Positions 17,002 to 26,036 of a stretch of 64,000 nucleotides of DNA are shown piece by piece. The notes under the pieces were generated by a model, which had not been told where the DNA came from, ran no database searches, and saw nothing but the letters and a program-made list of their open reading frames with translations. The position numbers and the translations under genes are program-made. Positions within the stretch are counted from its first letter, which is position 1. Every line of letters begins with the position of its first letter. Origin of the DNA: CAXPZW01 sp964221845 (lineage in GTDB: Bacteria; Bacteroidota; Bacteroidia; Flavobacteriales_D; Sanyastnellaceae); contig CAXPZW010000006.1 in NCBI GenBank assembly GCA_964221845.1, forward strand, positions 11,297 to 75,296, in the 5' to 3' direction.

Positions 17002-17988
17002 ATGAAGAAAATCGTGATTTTGGCACTCGGAGTGCTTGCCCTTAATGGCCTGAAAGCCCAGCAAGACCCACAGTACACCCAATGGATGTACGACAAGCTC
17101 TCGTTCAACCCAGCATACGCCGGGTTCGGGTGTGATGAATGCTTTGGTGCCGGCGGCCACGCCCTCACCTTGCTCTACCGCGATCAATGGGACGGCCTCA
17201 ACCGCGATCCCAAGACCGCCCTCTTGAATTACAACGGCAACTTTGGCAAAGTCTTCGGCCCCGGTAATCTGGGCGCGGGCGTGAACTTCTACTCGGATAA
17301 CCTCGGTCAGGAGCGCAACAGCATGATTCGCATCAATGCGGCGTACCACATTCCCCTCAGCGGTGGCAACATCCTGAGCGCGGGTATCGGCCTGGGCCAG
17401 TTCAGCAAAACCCTCGGCAACGATTGGGTAGCCATCGACGACCCCGCAAACGACCCATTGATCCCCAATGAAGAGTCGACTGCATCTGCGTTTGATGCCA
17501 ACCTGGGTGTATACTTCACCCGTCCGGGCGAATACTACGTAGGTCTGTCGTCTACCCACCTGAGTCAAGCGGACTTGGAGAACCTCTCCATCACCGTAAA
17601 CCGACACTACTACTTCATGGGGGGCTACAACTATGACGTCACTCCGGGCTACTTGACGCTCAGAGGAAACGTACTCGCCAAAACCGATCTGACCGAATAC
17701 ATTGCGGACATCAACGTGAACGCATTGTTCAACGATATGATCTGGGCTGGTCTCACATACCGCACTCAAGACGCCGTAGCGCCAATGGCGGGCTTTAAGT
17801 ACAGCTGGGATGCTGAGAGCGAAACCCAAATCACACACTACTGCTTCCGTCTGGGTTATTCTTACGATGCCACGACGTCAGCACTTAGAAATTACAGCGC
17901 TGGTTCTCACGAGGTTTTCGCCACCCTCTGTTTGAATCTGGAGCCGATTATCCTGCGAACGAAGTTTAGCAATCCGCGATTCCTTTAA
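17002..17988 (+). CDS. PorP/SprF-family type IX secretion system membrane protein
   Basis: The 328-aa protein has a signal peptide and then the family hallmark Q-Q-D-P-Q-Y-T-Q-W-M-Y-D...N-P-A-Y-A-G (about 20-41). It is predicted to form an outer-membrane beta-barrel. Members of this family associate with the T9SS; some help export particular type B cargo. It is the first gene of the gldKLMN operon, matching the porP-porK-porL-porM-porN order of Porphyromonas. Two cysteines in F-G-C-D-E-C just after the hallmark are unusual and could form a disulfide. Which subfamily (PorP or SprF) it belongs to cannot be told by eye. Confidence 0.88.
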   Translation: MKKIVILALGVLALNGLKAQQDPQYTQWMYDKLSFNPAYAGFGCDECFGAGGHALTLLYRDQWDGLNRDPKTALLNYNGNFGKVFGPGNLGAGVNFYSDNLGQERNSMIRINAAYHIPLSGGNILSAGIGLGQFSKTLGNDWVAIDDPANDPLIPNEESTASAFDANLGVYFTRPGEYYVGLSSTHLSQADLENLSITVNRHYYFMGGYNYDVTPGYLTLRGNVLAKTDLTEYIADINVNALFNDMIWAGLTYRTQDAVAPMAGFKYSWDAESETQITHYCFRLGYSYDATTSALRNYSAGSHEVFATLCLNLEPIILRTKFSNPRFL

Positions 17989-18088
17989 TACTAAAGCGAA
18001 ACAAATGCGGTTATATAAACGTAAGTTCTCCAACCTGCTCACTCTTTTTTCGGGGAAACCTGCACCACCTGCTGGAAATAGGGAAATC

Positions 18089-19459
18089 ATGAAAAAAACG
18101 TTTTATCCGTTTCTGCTGCTGCTCTGCTTGGCTAGCTGCTATCCGGGCCCTCGTGGCGAACTCGTTGGAGTTCAACCGCGGGAGGATTGGGTACAGTACA
18201 ATCCGTATGGGATGAATTACATCCACTACGGCTCATACACCATGGGACCAAGCGATCAGGATGTACCATGGGCCAACAACGCGCGGTCAAAGACCGTGAC
18301 TGTGCCCGCATTCTACATCGATCAGCACGAAATCTCCAACAACGAATACCGACAGTTCGTGTACTATGTCCGCGATTCGCTCTTCCGCGATGAACTGGCA
18401 CTAGACGACAATGAACTGTACTTCTTTGCAGAAGACGAATACGGGCGTGAGCTCGATCGTTTCATCGACAAAGGCTATGTCCTGAACTGGGACGAACCCA
18501 TTGACTGGGAGAACGAGGACGTGTTCGATCTGCTCTACGACAAGTTCTATCTCCAAGGTGCTGAACAGTTCTACAACACCAAGCAGCTAGACAGCCGCAA
18601 GATGAATTTCCGCTACTGGTGGATTGATCTGCAAGGCGCTGCCCGCAAGGCTGGTAAGGACTTGGAATTCGGTGAAGTGAACTCACTCAACCAGTTGCAC
18701 TCGGTACGCGGCCACTCGGACCGTGCCCAGTTCATCATTGAGGAGACCATCAACGTGTACCCAGACACCCTGTGCTGGATCCACGACTTCACCTACAGCA
18801 ACAACACCCCGCTGACCAAGCAATACTTCTGGCACCCTGCCTACGATGACTACCCTGTGGTGGGCATCAGTTGGGGACAAGCCAAAGCATTCGTGGCCTG
18901 GCGTACCCAAATCCTGAACGAGTGGAAGACCCGTTCTGGACAGACCTTCGTGCAAGACTTCCGTCTGCCGTCGGAGGCCGAGTGGGAATTCGCGTCGCGC
19001 GGTGGTTTGGAACTGGCGCCCTACCCGTGGGGTGGCCCATACATTCGAAACATCCAAGGTTGTCCGCTGGCGAACTTCAAGCCCATGCGCGGTGACTACG
19101 TGGAAGATGGCGGTTGTCACACCGTGCCCATCGATTCATACTCTCCCAACGACTACGGCCTCTACAACATGGCCGGGAATGTGTCCGAGTGGACCAACAC
19201 GGCTTACGACGAGTCGGTGTACGAGTTCTCACACGACATGAGTCCAGAGTACGAATACAACGCCAAACTCGATGATCCACCCGCCATGAAGCGCAAGGTG
19301 ATTCGCGGCGGCTCATGGAAAGACATTGGCTACTTCTGCCAGACCGGTACCCGTACCTACGAGTACTCGGACACTGCGAAGGCCTACATCGGCTTCCGAT
19401 GCGTAATGTCTTACCTCGGACGCGGTAAGAGCGTTGATCCCAAAGACTTTAACAACTAG
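18089..19459 (+). CDS. gldK: T9SS ring lipoprotein GldK
   Basis: The 456-aa protein is an outer-membrane lipoprotein: the signal ends L-A-S-C-Y-P-G with the lipidated Cys17. The rest has the formylglycine-generating-enzyme (FGE-sulfatase) fold, with F-Y-I-D-Q-H-E-I-S-N-N-E-Y near the start, L-P-S-E-A-E-W-E-F-A-S-R-G-G in the middle and I-R-G-G-S-W near the end. GldK/PorK forms the periplasmic ring of the T9SS with GldN/PorN. An in-frame ATG at 18005 would add 28 residues before the lipoprotein signal; the ATG at 18089 is preferred. Confidence 0.94.
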   Translation: MKKTFYPFLLLLCLASCYPGPRGELVGVQPREDWVQYNPYGMNYIHYGSYTMGPSDQDVPWANNARSKTVTVPAFYIDQHEISNNEYRQFVYYVRDSLFRDELALDDNELYFFAEDEYGRELDRFIDKGYVLNWDEPIDWENEDVFDLLYDKFYLQGAEQFYNTKQLDSRKMNFRYWWIDLQGAARKAGKDLEFGEVNSLNQLHSVRGHSDRAQFIIEETINVYPDTLCWIHDFTYSNNTPLTKQYFWHPAYDDYPVVGISWGQAKAFVAWRTQILNEWKTRSGQTFVQDFRLPSEAEWEFASRGGLELAPYPWGGPYIRNIQGCPLANFKPMRGDYVEDGGCHTVPIDSYSPNDYGLYNMAGNVSEWTNTAYDESVYEFSHDMSPEYEYNAKLDDPPAMKRKVIRGGSWKDIGYFCQTGTRTYEYSDTAKAYIGFRCVMSYLGRGKSVDPKDFNN

Positions 19460-19529
19460 GCCGCTTTGAAACCTGGCTTGGTCCCCTTTCTCTCATTCAC
19501 ATCTGTAAACCAAAAGCAAGAAAACAATC

Positions 19530-20318
19530 ATGAAACCAGGAAGTAAAGCGTGGAAGAACTTCATGGCTAAACTCTACGGCATCGGCGCCGCAGTAGTAAT
19601 CGTTGGTGCACTCTTTAAGATCCAACACTGGCCCATGGCAAGTCTGCTGCTCATTGTAGGTCTGACTACAGAAGCAATCATTTTCTTCTTCTCAGCCTTT
19701 GAGCCTCCACACGAAGAGCCGGATTGGACCCTGGTTTACCCAGAGCTCGCACACGGCCACTCTGATGGTCACGGCGAAATCAGCGCTGCTGCCAGCAACA
19801 AGTCACTCACCGAGCAATTGGATGACATGTTGGGCGACGCGAAGATCGAGCCAGAGCTGATCCAAAGCCTGGGTGACGGCATGCGCTCACTGAGCGCACA
19901 GACCAGCAACCTAAATGACATCACTGAAGTAGGTACTGCTTCGAAAGAATACACAGAGAGCCTTCGCGGTGCATCCGACAAGGTGGGTTCCCTGACGGAC
20001 ACTTATGCTCAGGCATCTGAGTCTCTCCTCGGCATCACTCAAAATGCGGAAGCTGGCAACACTGCCGGTGAGCACCTCCAAAAGATGTCCGAGAACTTGG
20101 CCAACCTCAACAACATGTACGAGCTGCAACTCGGCGAACTCGAGAAGTCGCGTCAGTTGTACTCTGGCATGTCTGAGCTGGTTCAAAACCTCAGCGATTC
20201 GATCGAAGACACCCGTCTGTACAAAGACAACATCTCGGAGCTGGCCCAAAACCTGCAGTCACTGAACACCGTGTACAGCAACATGCTGAACGCGATGGGC
20301 GCAGGACCAAAAGCCTAA
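19530..20318 (+). CDS. gldL: T9SS proton-channel motor protein GldL
   Basis: The 262-aa inner-membrane protein forms the pentameric proton-driven motor with a GldM dimer. Two transmembrane helices (about 15-35 and 38-58) carry the residues reported as key for proton use: Lys30 in L-F-K-I-Q-H-W and Glu48 in T-T-E-A-I. The motif D-W-T-L-V-Y-P-E-L follows, then a long cytoplasmic helical tail (about 90-262) that looks coiled-coil. The gene lies 70 bases after gldK and 39 before gldM. Confidence 0.96.
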   Translation: MKPGSKAWKNFMAKLYGIGAAVVIVGALFKIQHWPMASLLLIVGLTTEAIIFFFSAFEPPHEEPDWTLVYPELAHGHSDGHGEISAAASNKSLTEQLDDMLGDAKIEPELIQSLGDGMRSLSAQTSNLNDITEVGTASKEYTESLRGASDKVGSLTDTYAQASESLLGITQNAEAGNTAGEHLQKMSENLANLNNMYELQLGELEKSRQLYSGMSELVQNLSDSIEDTRLYKDNISELAQNLQSLNTVYSNMLNAMGAGPKA

Positions 20319-20357
20319 TCCGCCTCGGAGCTATTCACCCCACAAAAAGCATGACTC

Positions 20358-22079
20358 ATGGCAGGTGGTAAGGAAACCCCGAGACAGAAAATGATCGGCA
20401 TGATGTACCTCGTGCTGACCGCACTGCTGGCACTGAACGTATCGAAGGAAATCCTCGACGCGTTCACCCAGGTAGATACAGGTGTGCGTCAGACTTCTGA
20501 GGTAGCAGAAGCCAAAGCGATGGCTGGACTCAGCGTGCTCTCAAGCTCTTCGAACCCGGAGAAGGCGAAGCCGTTCTTGAACAAAGCCAATGAAGTAGGT
20601 AATGAAGCCGATAAGCTGATCGCCTATATCAACGAACTCAAAGCACGTACGATTGCCGTATCTGAAGGCGACTTGCCTCCAGGTGACAACAAGTTTGGCG
20701 AATACATGATTGACGGCGTTACCGTTGGTCTCAACGATAAGAAGCCAGATTCAGACGATTACTACGTGACCAAAAAGGACGAGAACCAAAACAACACTTC
20801 GCTGCTGTTTGGATCGGATCCTCAAAAGCCACACGACAAGGAATGGTCAGCCACCGAGCTGAAAGGCAAACTGGAAGCCTACCGCGATTACCTGAAAGGT
20901 ATAACCGTGAAGGAAGTGACCGGCAACACCTGGAAGATGCCAGAAGGACTCAAAGCGAGTTTTGATGAAATCTTCAGCTACGAGCCTACCATGGAAGGCC
21001 CAAAAGGCGACGAGAAGGAAGTACTCTGGGAGTACAAGAACTTCTACCACATGCCACTGGCGGCACTCATGCCCATCATGAGTAAGTTCCAGCTGGACGT
21101 GGAGAACGCCAAGGCGGATGTCATCACTGCGCTCTCTACAGGTGTAGAAGGCAGCTCGTACAAGTTTACCAACCTGGCGGCCATGGTGATCCCCAAGAGC
21201 AACTACATCCTGCGCGGCGACTCGTTCGCAGCTGAGATCCTGCTCGCGGCTTACGATGGTACCAACCCTCCTCGTACGTTCGTACAAACCACCGACTGGA
21301 ACGGCTCGGATTCATCCCTACTGGACGTTTCTGGTATGGAAGCGTTGCCGATCAACGAGCGCGGCCTCGGTGAGCTCAAATTGGGCACCCGCGGTATGGG
21401 CTTGGGCGATCACTCCTACAAAGGTTTGATCGAGTACGACGGTCCTCAAGGCACCGAAAAGATTCCGGTATACATTCCTCCGTTCACTGTAGCTGAGCCT
21501 GCCCTGGTAGTGTCTCCTACTGCGATGAACGTGTTCTACCGTGGTCTGCCTAACCCTGTTGAGATTTCGGTACCGGGTGTTCCCCAAGACAAGGTGCAAG
21601 CCACCTGCGCGGGCCACTCGATGACCAAAGGCTCAAACGGCGAGTGGATTGTCAAGCCAGGTAAAGGGAAGGACGCCAAGATTTCGGTTTCGGCTGAGAT
21701 CGACGGTAAGAAGGTAAACATGGGTACCAAGGAGTTCCGTATTAAGAACATCCCGGATCCCGTTCCCCAGTTCAACGGCAAGTCGCCAAAGGACAACACC
21801 ATCAAACTGTCTGACGCTCAAAACGCGGCTGGTCTGCGTGCGGCGATGGACGATTTCCTCTTCGACGTGAAAGTGTCGGTAGTGGAATTCACCATGGTTT
21901 TTACCCGCGACGGCCAAGTGATCGAGAAGAAGTCGACTTCAAACCGCGTAAGCGGTGAAATGGCTGCCAACTTGAAAAAGTTGAAGCGTGGTCAGAAGAT
22001 CTACATCAACAACATCATGGTCAAGATGCCTGACGGATCAAAACGTAAGGTGGCCAACATTACGCTCAAGTGCGTATAA
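20358..22079 (+). CDS. gldM: T9SS motor and periplasmic shaft protein GldM
   Basis: The 573-aa protein has the invariant start A-G-G-K-E-T-P-R-Q-K-M-I, then one transmembrane helix (M-M-Y-L-V-L-T-A-L-L-A-L-N-V-S) inserted in the GldL ring. The periplasmic part has a helical bundle and beta domains, ending in V-A-N-I-T-L-K. It transmits the GldL-driven rotation across the periplasm to the GldK/GldN ring. Length is slightly above the usual 510-530 aa. gldN begins 17 bases after its stop. Confidence 0.96.
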   Translation: MAGGKETPRQKMIGMMYLVLTALLALNVSKEILDAFTQVDTGVRQTSEVAEAKAMAGLSVLSSSSNPEKAKPFLNKANEVGNEADKLIAYINELKARTIAVSEGDLPPGDNKFGEYMIDGVTVGLNDKKPDSDDYYVTKKDENQNNTSLLFGSDPQKPHDKEWSATELKGKLEAYRDYLKGITVKEVTGNTWKMPEGLKASFDEIFSYEPTMEGPKGDEKEVLWEYKNFYHMPLAALMPIMSKFQLDVENAKADVITALSTGVEGSSYKFTNLAAMVIPKSNYILRGDSFAAEILLAAYDGTNPPRTFVQTTDWNGSDSSLLDVSGMEALPINERGLGELKLGTRGMGLGDHSYKGLIEYDGPQGTEKIPVYIPPFTVAEPALVVSPTAMNVFYRGLPNPVEISVPGVPQDKVQATCAGHSMTKGSNGEWIVKPGKGKDAKISVSAEIDGKKVNMGTKEFRIKNIPDPVPQFNGKSPKDNTIKLSDAQNAAGLRAAMDDFLFDVKVSVVEFTMVFTRDGQVIEKKSTSNRVSGEMAANLKKLKRGQKIYINNIMVKMPDGSKRKVANITLKCV

Positions 22080-22096
22080 CCCAAAAACACGAAGTC

Positions 22097-22951
22097 ATGA
22101 AGTCATTCGTTGCCCTGCTCGCTGCTTTTGCACTGCTGCTCTCTTGTACAGAATCCAGCGCTCAGGTACAAACCGTCCTCGACGGTGCGTACGTGAAGGA
22201 ACACAACTTCACCAAGGCGGTGATCCCGTATCCCCACCTGCGTGAGGCCGATGTGCTCTGGGCGAAGCGCGTGTGGCAAGTCATCGACCTCCGGGAGAAG
22301 ATGAACCACCCGTTCTACTACCCCACCGAGGAGATCGAAGACCGCAAGAGCCTGTTTGACGTGATCCGTTACGCCCTTCTGACCGAAGGATCGCTGACCG
22401 CTTACAGCCTCGGCCCCACGGATGACGACGACGAATTCCGTTTCCCCATGACCACCACCGAGTTGGATTCACTCCTGAACCCAGTTGTGGTGAGCTACGT
22501 GGAAGACCTGGACACTGGAGAACGCCTCCCGGTGGAGAACGTGACCCCGATTCAATCGGCGGACATCACCCAGTACCAGATCAAGGAAGACTGGATCTTT
22601 GACAAACAACGCTCTGAGCGCTACGTGCGCATCATCGGTATTGCACCCAGGAAAGAAGCGTTCAACGATAACGGTGAGAAGATCGGTTACAAGACCCTCT
22701 TCTGGCTGTATTTCCCCGAGTGCCGCTACGTATTCGCGAACTGGGAAGTGTTCAACTTCCACAGCGACTCACAGCGCCGCACCTTCGAGGACCTCTTCCA
22801 GAAGCGCAACTTCACTAGCTACATCATCAAAGAGGCCAACGTGTACGACCGCTCCATTGCCGGCTACGCACGTGGTGTACAGGCCCTGCTGGAAAGCGAA
22901 CGCATCAAGCAGGAACTGTTTGAATTCGAACACGACTTGTGGCATTACTAA
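22097..22951 (+). CDS. gldN: T9SS ring protein GldN
   Basis: The 284-aa periplasmic partner of GldK is recognised by W-x-x-R-V-W-Q-V-I-D-L-R-E-K-M-N-x-P, D-I-T-Q-Y-Q-I-K-E-D-W-I-F-D and the long C-terminal helical region. The start is the ATG at 22097; an in-frame upstream ATG lies inside gldM. The signal is ambiguous: L-L-L-S-C (Cys17) could be a lipobox, while S-S-A-Q at 20-23 fits signal peptidase I. The last gene of the operon, it is followed by a strong terminator. Confidence 0.94.
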   Translation: MKSFVALLAAFALLLSCTESSAQVQTVLDGAYVKEHNFTKAVIPYPHLREADVLWAKRVWQVIDLREKMNHPFYYPTEEIEDRKSLFDVIRYALLTEGSLTAYSLGPTDDDDEFRFPMTTTELDSLLNPVVVSYVEDLDTGERLPVENVTPIQSADITQYQIKEDWIFDKQRSERYVRIIGIAPRKEAFNDNGEKIGYKTLFWLYFPECRYVFANWEVFNFHSDSQRRTFEDLFQKRNFTSYIIKEANVYDRSIAGYARGVQALLESERIKQELFEFEHDLWHY

Positions 22952-22970
22952 GCCACGGACCAGAGAATAA

Positions 22971-23003
22971 AAGGGCTGCCCGCATTGGGCGGCCCTTTTT
23001 GTT
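22971..23003 (+). terminator. Rho-independent terminator of the porP-gldKLMN operon
   Basis: Twenty bases after the gldN stop, AGGGC-T-GCCC pairs with GGGC-G-GCCCT around a short loop and is followed by TTTTTG-TTTG. The ABC-F promoter starts immediately after it. Confidence 0.92.
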
Positions 23004-23012
23004 TGTGACCGG

Positions 23013-23020
23013 TATCTTTG
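23013..23020 (+). promoter_or_regulatory. -7 box of the ABC-F gene
   Basis: TATCTTTG matches TAnnTTTG and ends 7 bases before the ATG at 23028, directly after the gldN terminator. The transcript would be leaderless or nearly so. Confidence 0.55.
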
Positions 23021-23027
23021 CCGCTCG

Positions 23028-24992
23028 ATGATTTCGGTGAACCAATTGACAGTGGCCTTTGGCCAACGCGAACTCTTCAAAGAGGTGAGCTTCTTTGTGG
23101 GAGAGAAAGACTGCATTGGCCTAGTGGGCCGCAACGGTGCAGGCAAGTCCACCATGCTTAAAGTGTTTGCCGGCATCCAGCCCGCTACTGCTGGCGGCAT
23201 CTCCACACCCAAAGGCACGCGCATCGGCTACCTGCCCCAAGAAATGGAGCACGCGCTGGACCGCACTGTGATGGAAGAGGCCGCCTCTGCCAAAGAAGAA
23301 CTCCGCGAACTGGAGGCCGAAGTCGAGAAGATTGCCGCAGAATTGGGCGAGCGTACCGACTTTGAAACCGAAAGCTATCTCAACCGCATCCAAGAACTCA
23401 ACGACCTCAACGATCGCTTGAGCATGCTGGGCGGTGCCAACGAGGCCTCCGAAATCGAGCGCATCCTCAAGGGCTTGGGCTTCACCGATGAAGACCTGCA
23501 CAAAACCCTGGACCAGTTCTCAGGCGGATGGCAAATGCGCGTGGAGTTGGCCAAGCTCCTGCTCCAACGCCCGGACATGATGCTGCTGGATGAGCCCACC
23601 AACCACCTGGACATCGATTCGATCGAATGGTTGGAGCAGTGGTTGAGCAACTACACAGGCGCCATCCTGCTGATTTCTCACGACCGCCAATTCTTGGACA
23701 CGGTCACCAACCGCACCATTGAGATTTCGGCTGGGCGCATATACGACTACAAGCACCCGTACTCCAAGTACGTCAAGCTGCGTGAGGAAGAACGCGAGAA
23801 GCAAATCCAAGCCTACAAGAACCAGCAGAAGTACATCGCCGACACCCAGGACCTGATCAACAAGTTCCGCGCGAAGAAGAACAAGGCGGCCTTTGCCCAA
23901 ACCTTGATTCGCAAGCTGGAGAAGTTGGAACGCATTGAGGTAGACTCCTTTGACAATGCCGCCATGCACCTCAAGTTTGCCCCTGCCCCACGCTCAGGCA
24001 AAGTGGTGGTGACTGCAGAAGGCGTCGAAAAGTACTACGACGAGAAGCACGTCTTCTCCGGCGTGGACCTGATCATTCCCCGTTTGGCCAAAGTGGCACT
24101 CGTGGGCAAGAACGGTGCGGGCAAGACCACCCTCACACGTATTCTACTCGGACTCACCCCTACCTCAGGCGGAAAGTTCAACCTGGGACACAACGTGGAG
24201 GTGGGCTACTACGCCCAGAACCAGGCCGAGGAGCTCGACGGTGAAAAAACCGTGTTCGAGACCATCGACGATGAAGCCGTGGGCGACATGCGCAAAAACG
24301 TGCGCAACCTGCTGGGATCGTTCCTGTTTAGTGGTGAGGACACCGAAAAGAAGGTAAAAGTGCTCTCAGGGGGCGAAAAAGCGCGCCTGGCGCTGTGTAA
24401 GCTCCTGCTCTTCCCCCACAACCTGCTCATCCTCGATGAGCCCACCAACCACTTGGACCTGCGTTCCAAAGAAGTGCTCAAACAAGCGCTGGTGGCCTAC
24501 GACGGCACCTTGATTCTGGTGTCACACGACCGTGACTTCCTTTCCGGACTGGCCGAACACATCTACGAGGTGCGCACCAACGGGCTCAAGCAGTACATCG
24601 GCGACATCCGCGACTTCCTGCTGGAAAAACGCGCCGCCTCCATTGCCGAGTTTGAAGCCGACCGCCAACAAGGCGCCAAGGCTGCAGCCAAACCAGCAGC
24701 ATCCAAGTCCGAAGCGTCTAAGCAAAAGCTCAGCTATGAAGAGCGCAAGGAACGCAAGCGAGAACGCCGCAAACTCCAGAACAAAGTCTCTAAATGCGAG
24801 CGTGAAATCGCCGATCTGGAAGTGAAGCTCGCCGAGATGGACGCCGAGATTGCCGGCATGGATTACGAGGACCAAAAGAAGGCCCAAAACAAACTGCACG
24901 TTTACGGCGAAGTGCAGCGCGAACTGGAAGGCCAAATGGCCGCCTGGGAAGAAGCCAGCAACGCCCTCGAGGCGCTCGGCGACGAAGAATAA
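23028..24992 (+). CDS. ABC-F family ATP-binding protein
   Basis: The 654-aa soluble protein has two ABC domains and no membrane segments. Walker A motifs are G-R-N-G-A-G-K-S-T (about 35-43) and G-K-N-G-A-G-K-T-T (about 362-370). Both Walker B regions read D-E-P-T-N-H-L-D, as in ABC-F. A charged linker (about 235-310) joins the domains and a Lys/Glu-rich coiled coil occupies about 545-654. ABC-F proteins bind the ribosomal E site and act in translation or antibiotic protection. Which subfamily this is (Uup-like or YheS-like) is uncertain; a resistance role is not indicated. It abuts rluD, which converges on it with no spacer. Confidence 0.9.
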   Translation: MISVNQLTVAFGQRELFKEVSFFVGEKDCIGLVGRNGAGKSTMLKVFAGIQPATAGGISTPKGTRIGYLPQEMEHALDRTVMEEAASAKEELRELEAEVEKIAAELGERTDFETESYLNRIQELNDLNDRLSMLGGANEASEIERILKGLGFTDEDLHKTLDQFSGGWQMRVELAKLLLQRPDMMLLDEPTNHLDIDSIEWLEQWLSNYTGAILLISHDRQFLDTVTNRTIEISAGRIYDYKHPYSKYVKLREEEREKQIQAYKNQQKYIADTQDLINKFRAKKNKAAFAQTLIRKLEKLERIEVDSFDNAAMHLKFAPAPRSGKVVVTAEGVEKYYDEKHVFSGVDLIIPRLAKVALVGKNGAGKTTLTRILLGLTPTSGGKFNLGHNVEVGYYAQNQAEELDGEKTVFETIDDEAVGDMRKNVRNLLGSFLFSGEDTEKKVKVLSGGEKARLALCKLLLFPHNLLILDEPTNHLDLRSKEVLKQALVAYDGTLILVSHDRDFLSGLAEHIYEVRTNGLKQYIGDIRDFLLEKRAASIAEFEADRQQGAKAAAKPAASKSEASKQKLSYEERKERKRERRKLQNKVSKCEREIADLEVKLAEMDAEIAGMDYEDQKKAQNKLHVYGEVQRELEGQMAAWEEASNALEALGDEE

Positions 24993-26033
24993 TCAGTCTT
25001 TCTTGCTGGAGGCGTAGATCTCCCACTTGTCCAGCACCGCCTGCATGTCCGCAGGAATCGGTGAGGCAAACTCCATGAATTCACCGGTGGCCGGATGGGT
25101 AAAGCCCAGACTCTTGGCATGCAGGGCTTGACGCGGTAAGATGCGGAAGCAGTTCTCGATGAACTGCTTGTATTTGGTGAATGTGGTGCCCTTGAGGATG
25201 CGGTCTCCTCCGTACTCGGGATCGTTGAACAGCGGGTGGCCGATGTGCTTCATGTGCACGCGGATCTGGTGGGTGCGGCCGGTTTCCAGCTTGCATTCCA
25301 CCAACGTCACATAGCCAAAGCGGCGTAACACCTTGTAGTGCGTCACGGCGTGCTTGCCATAGCTTTCATCCTCGAACACGGTCATCACCTTGCGGTTTTG
25401 CAGCGAGCGACCAATGTGACCCGTAACGGTGCCGTCTTCGTCCACATCTCCCCAAACCAAAGCCACGTAGCGGCGCTGTGTGGTGCGGTCAAAGAACTGC
25501 TTGGCCAAGTGCATGAGTGCAGGTTCGGTTTTGGCAATGATCATGACCCCGGTGGTATTCTTATCCAACCTGTGCACCAGGCCTGGGCGCGGGCGGTCAT
25601 GCTGGCCTAAATCGGGCAGGTGGCCAAAGTGGTGCATGAGGGCATTCACGAGCGTGCCGGTGTAGTTGCCGTAACCGGGGTGTACCACCATGTTGGAAGG
25701 CTTCTCTACCACACACACCGTGTCGTCTTCGTAGTGGATCTCGATGGGAATGTCTTCGGGCAAGAGTTCGATCTCACGCACGGGGTACGGGAGCTCGATG
25801 GTGATCACCTCGCCGGGCTTGACCTTGTAGTTGGCCTTGACGGCTTGGCCGTCCACGCGGATGTATCCATTGGTGGCCGCCTCCTGAAGCTTGTTGCGCG
25901 AAGTGTTGGGGATGCGGTCCACCAAAAACTTGTCGATGCGCAACAAGGCCTGGCCAGGGTCCACCTCAATGCGGTGGTGCTCAAAGCGGTCGTCCTCTTC
26001 GGGCAGTTGGTCTGGTTCGGGATGTGTGCTCAC
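24993..26033 (-). CDS. rluD: RluA-family 23S rRNA pseudouridine synthase, RluD-like
   Basis: The 346-aa enzyme has an N-terminal S4 RNA-binding domain (about 27-90, with R-I-D-K-F-L) and the RluA catalytic domain with H-R-L-D-K-N-T-T-G at 154-162, in which Asp157 is the catalytic residue. R-T-H-Q-I-R-V-H-M near residue 245 is also typical. RluD modifies helix 69 of 23S rRNA. The S4 domain plus overall similarity favour RluD over RluA or RluC. It is the last gene of a minus-strand operon with the T9SS and PASTA genes. Confidence 0.92.
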   Translation of the reverse strand: MSTHPEPDQLPEEDDRFEHHRIEVDPGQALLRIDKFLVDRIPNTSRNKLQEAATNGYIRVDGQAVKANYKVKPGEVITIELPYPVREIELLPEDIPIEIHYEDDTVCVVEKPSNMVVHPGYGNYTGTLVNALMHHFGHLPDLGQHDRPRPGLVHRLDKNTTGVMIIAKTEPALMHLAKQFFDRTTQRRYVALVWGDVDEDGTVTGHIGRSLQNRKVMTVFEDESYGKHAVTHYKVLRRFGYVTLVECKLETGRTHQIRVHMKHIGHPLFNDPEYGGDRILKGTTFTKYKQFIENCFRILPRQALHAKSLGFTHPATGEFMEFASPIPADMQAVLDKWEIYASSKKD

Positions 26034-26036
26034 GAC

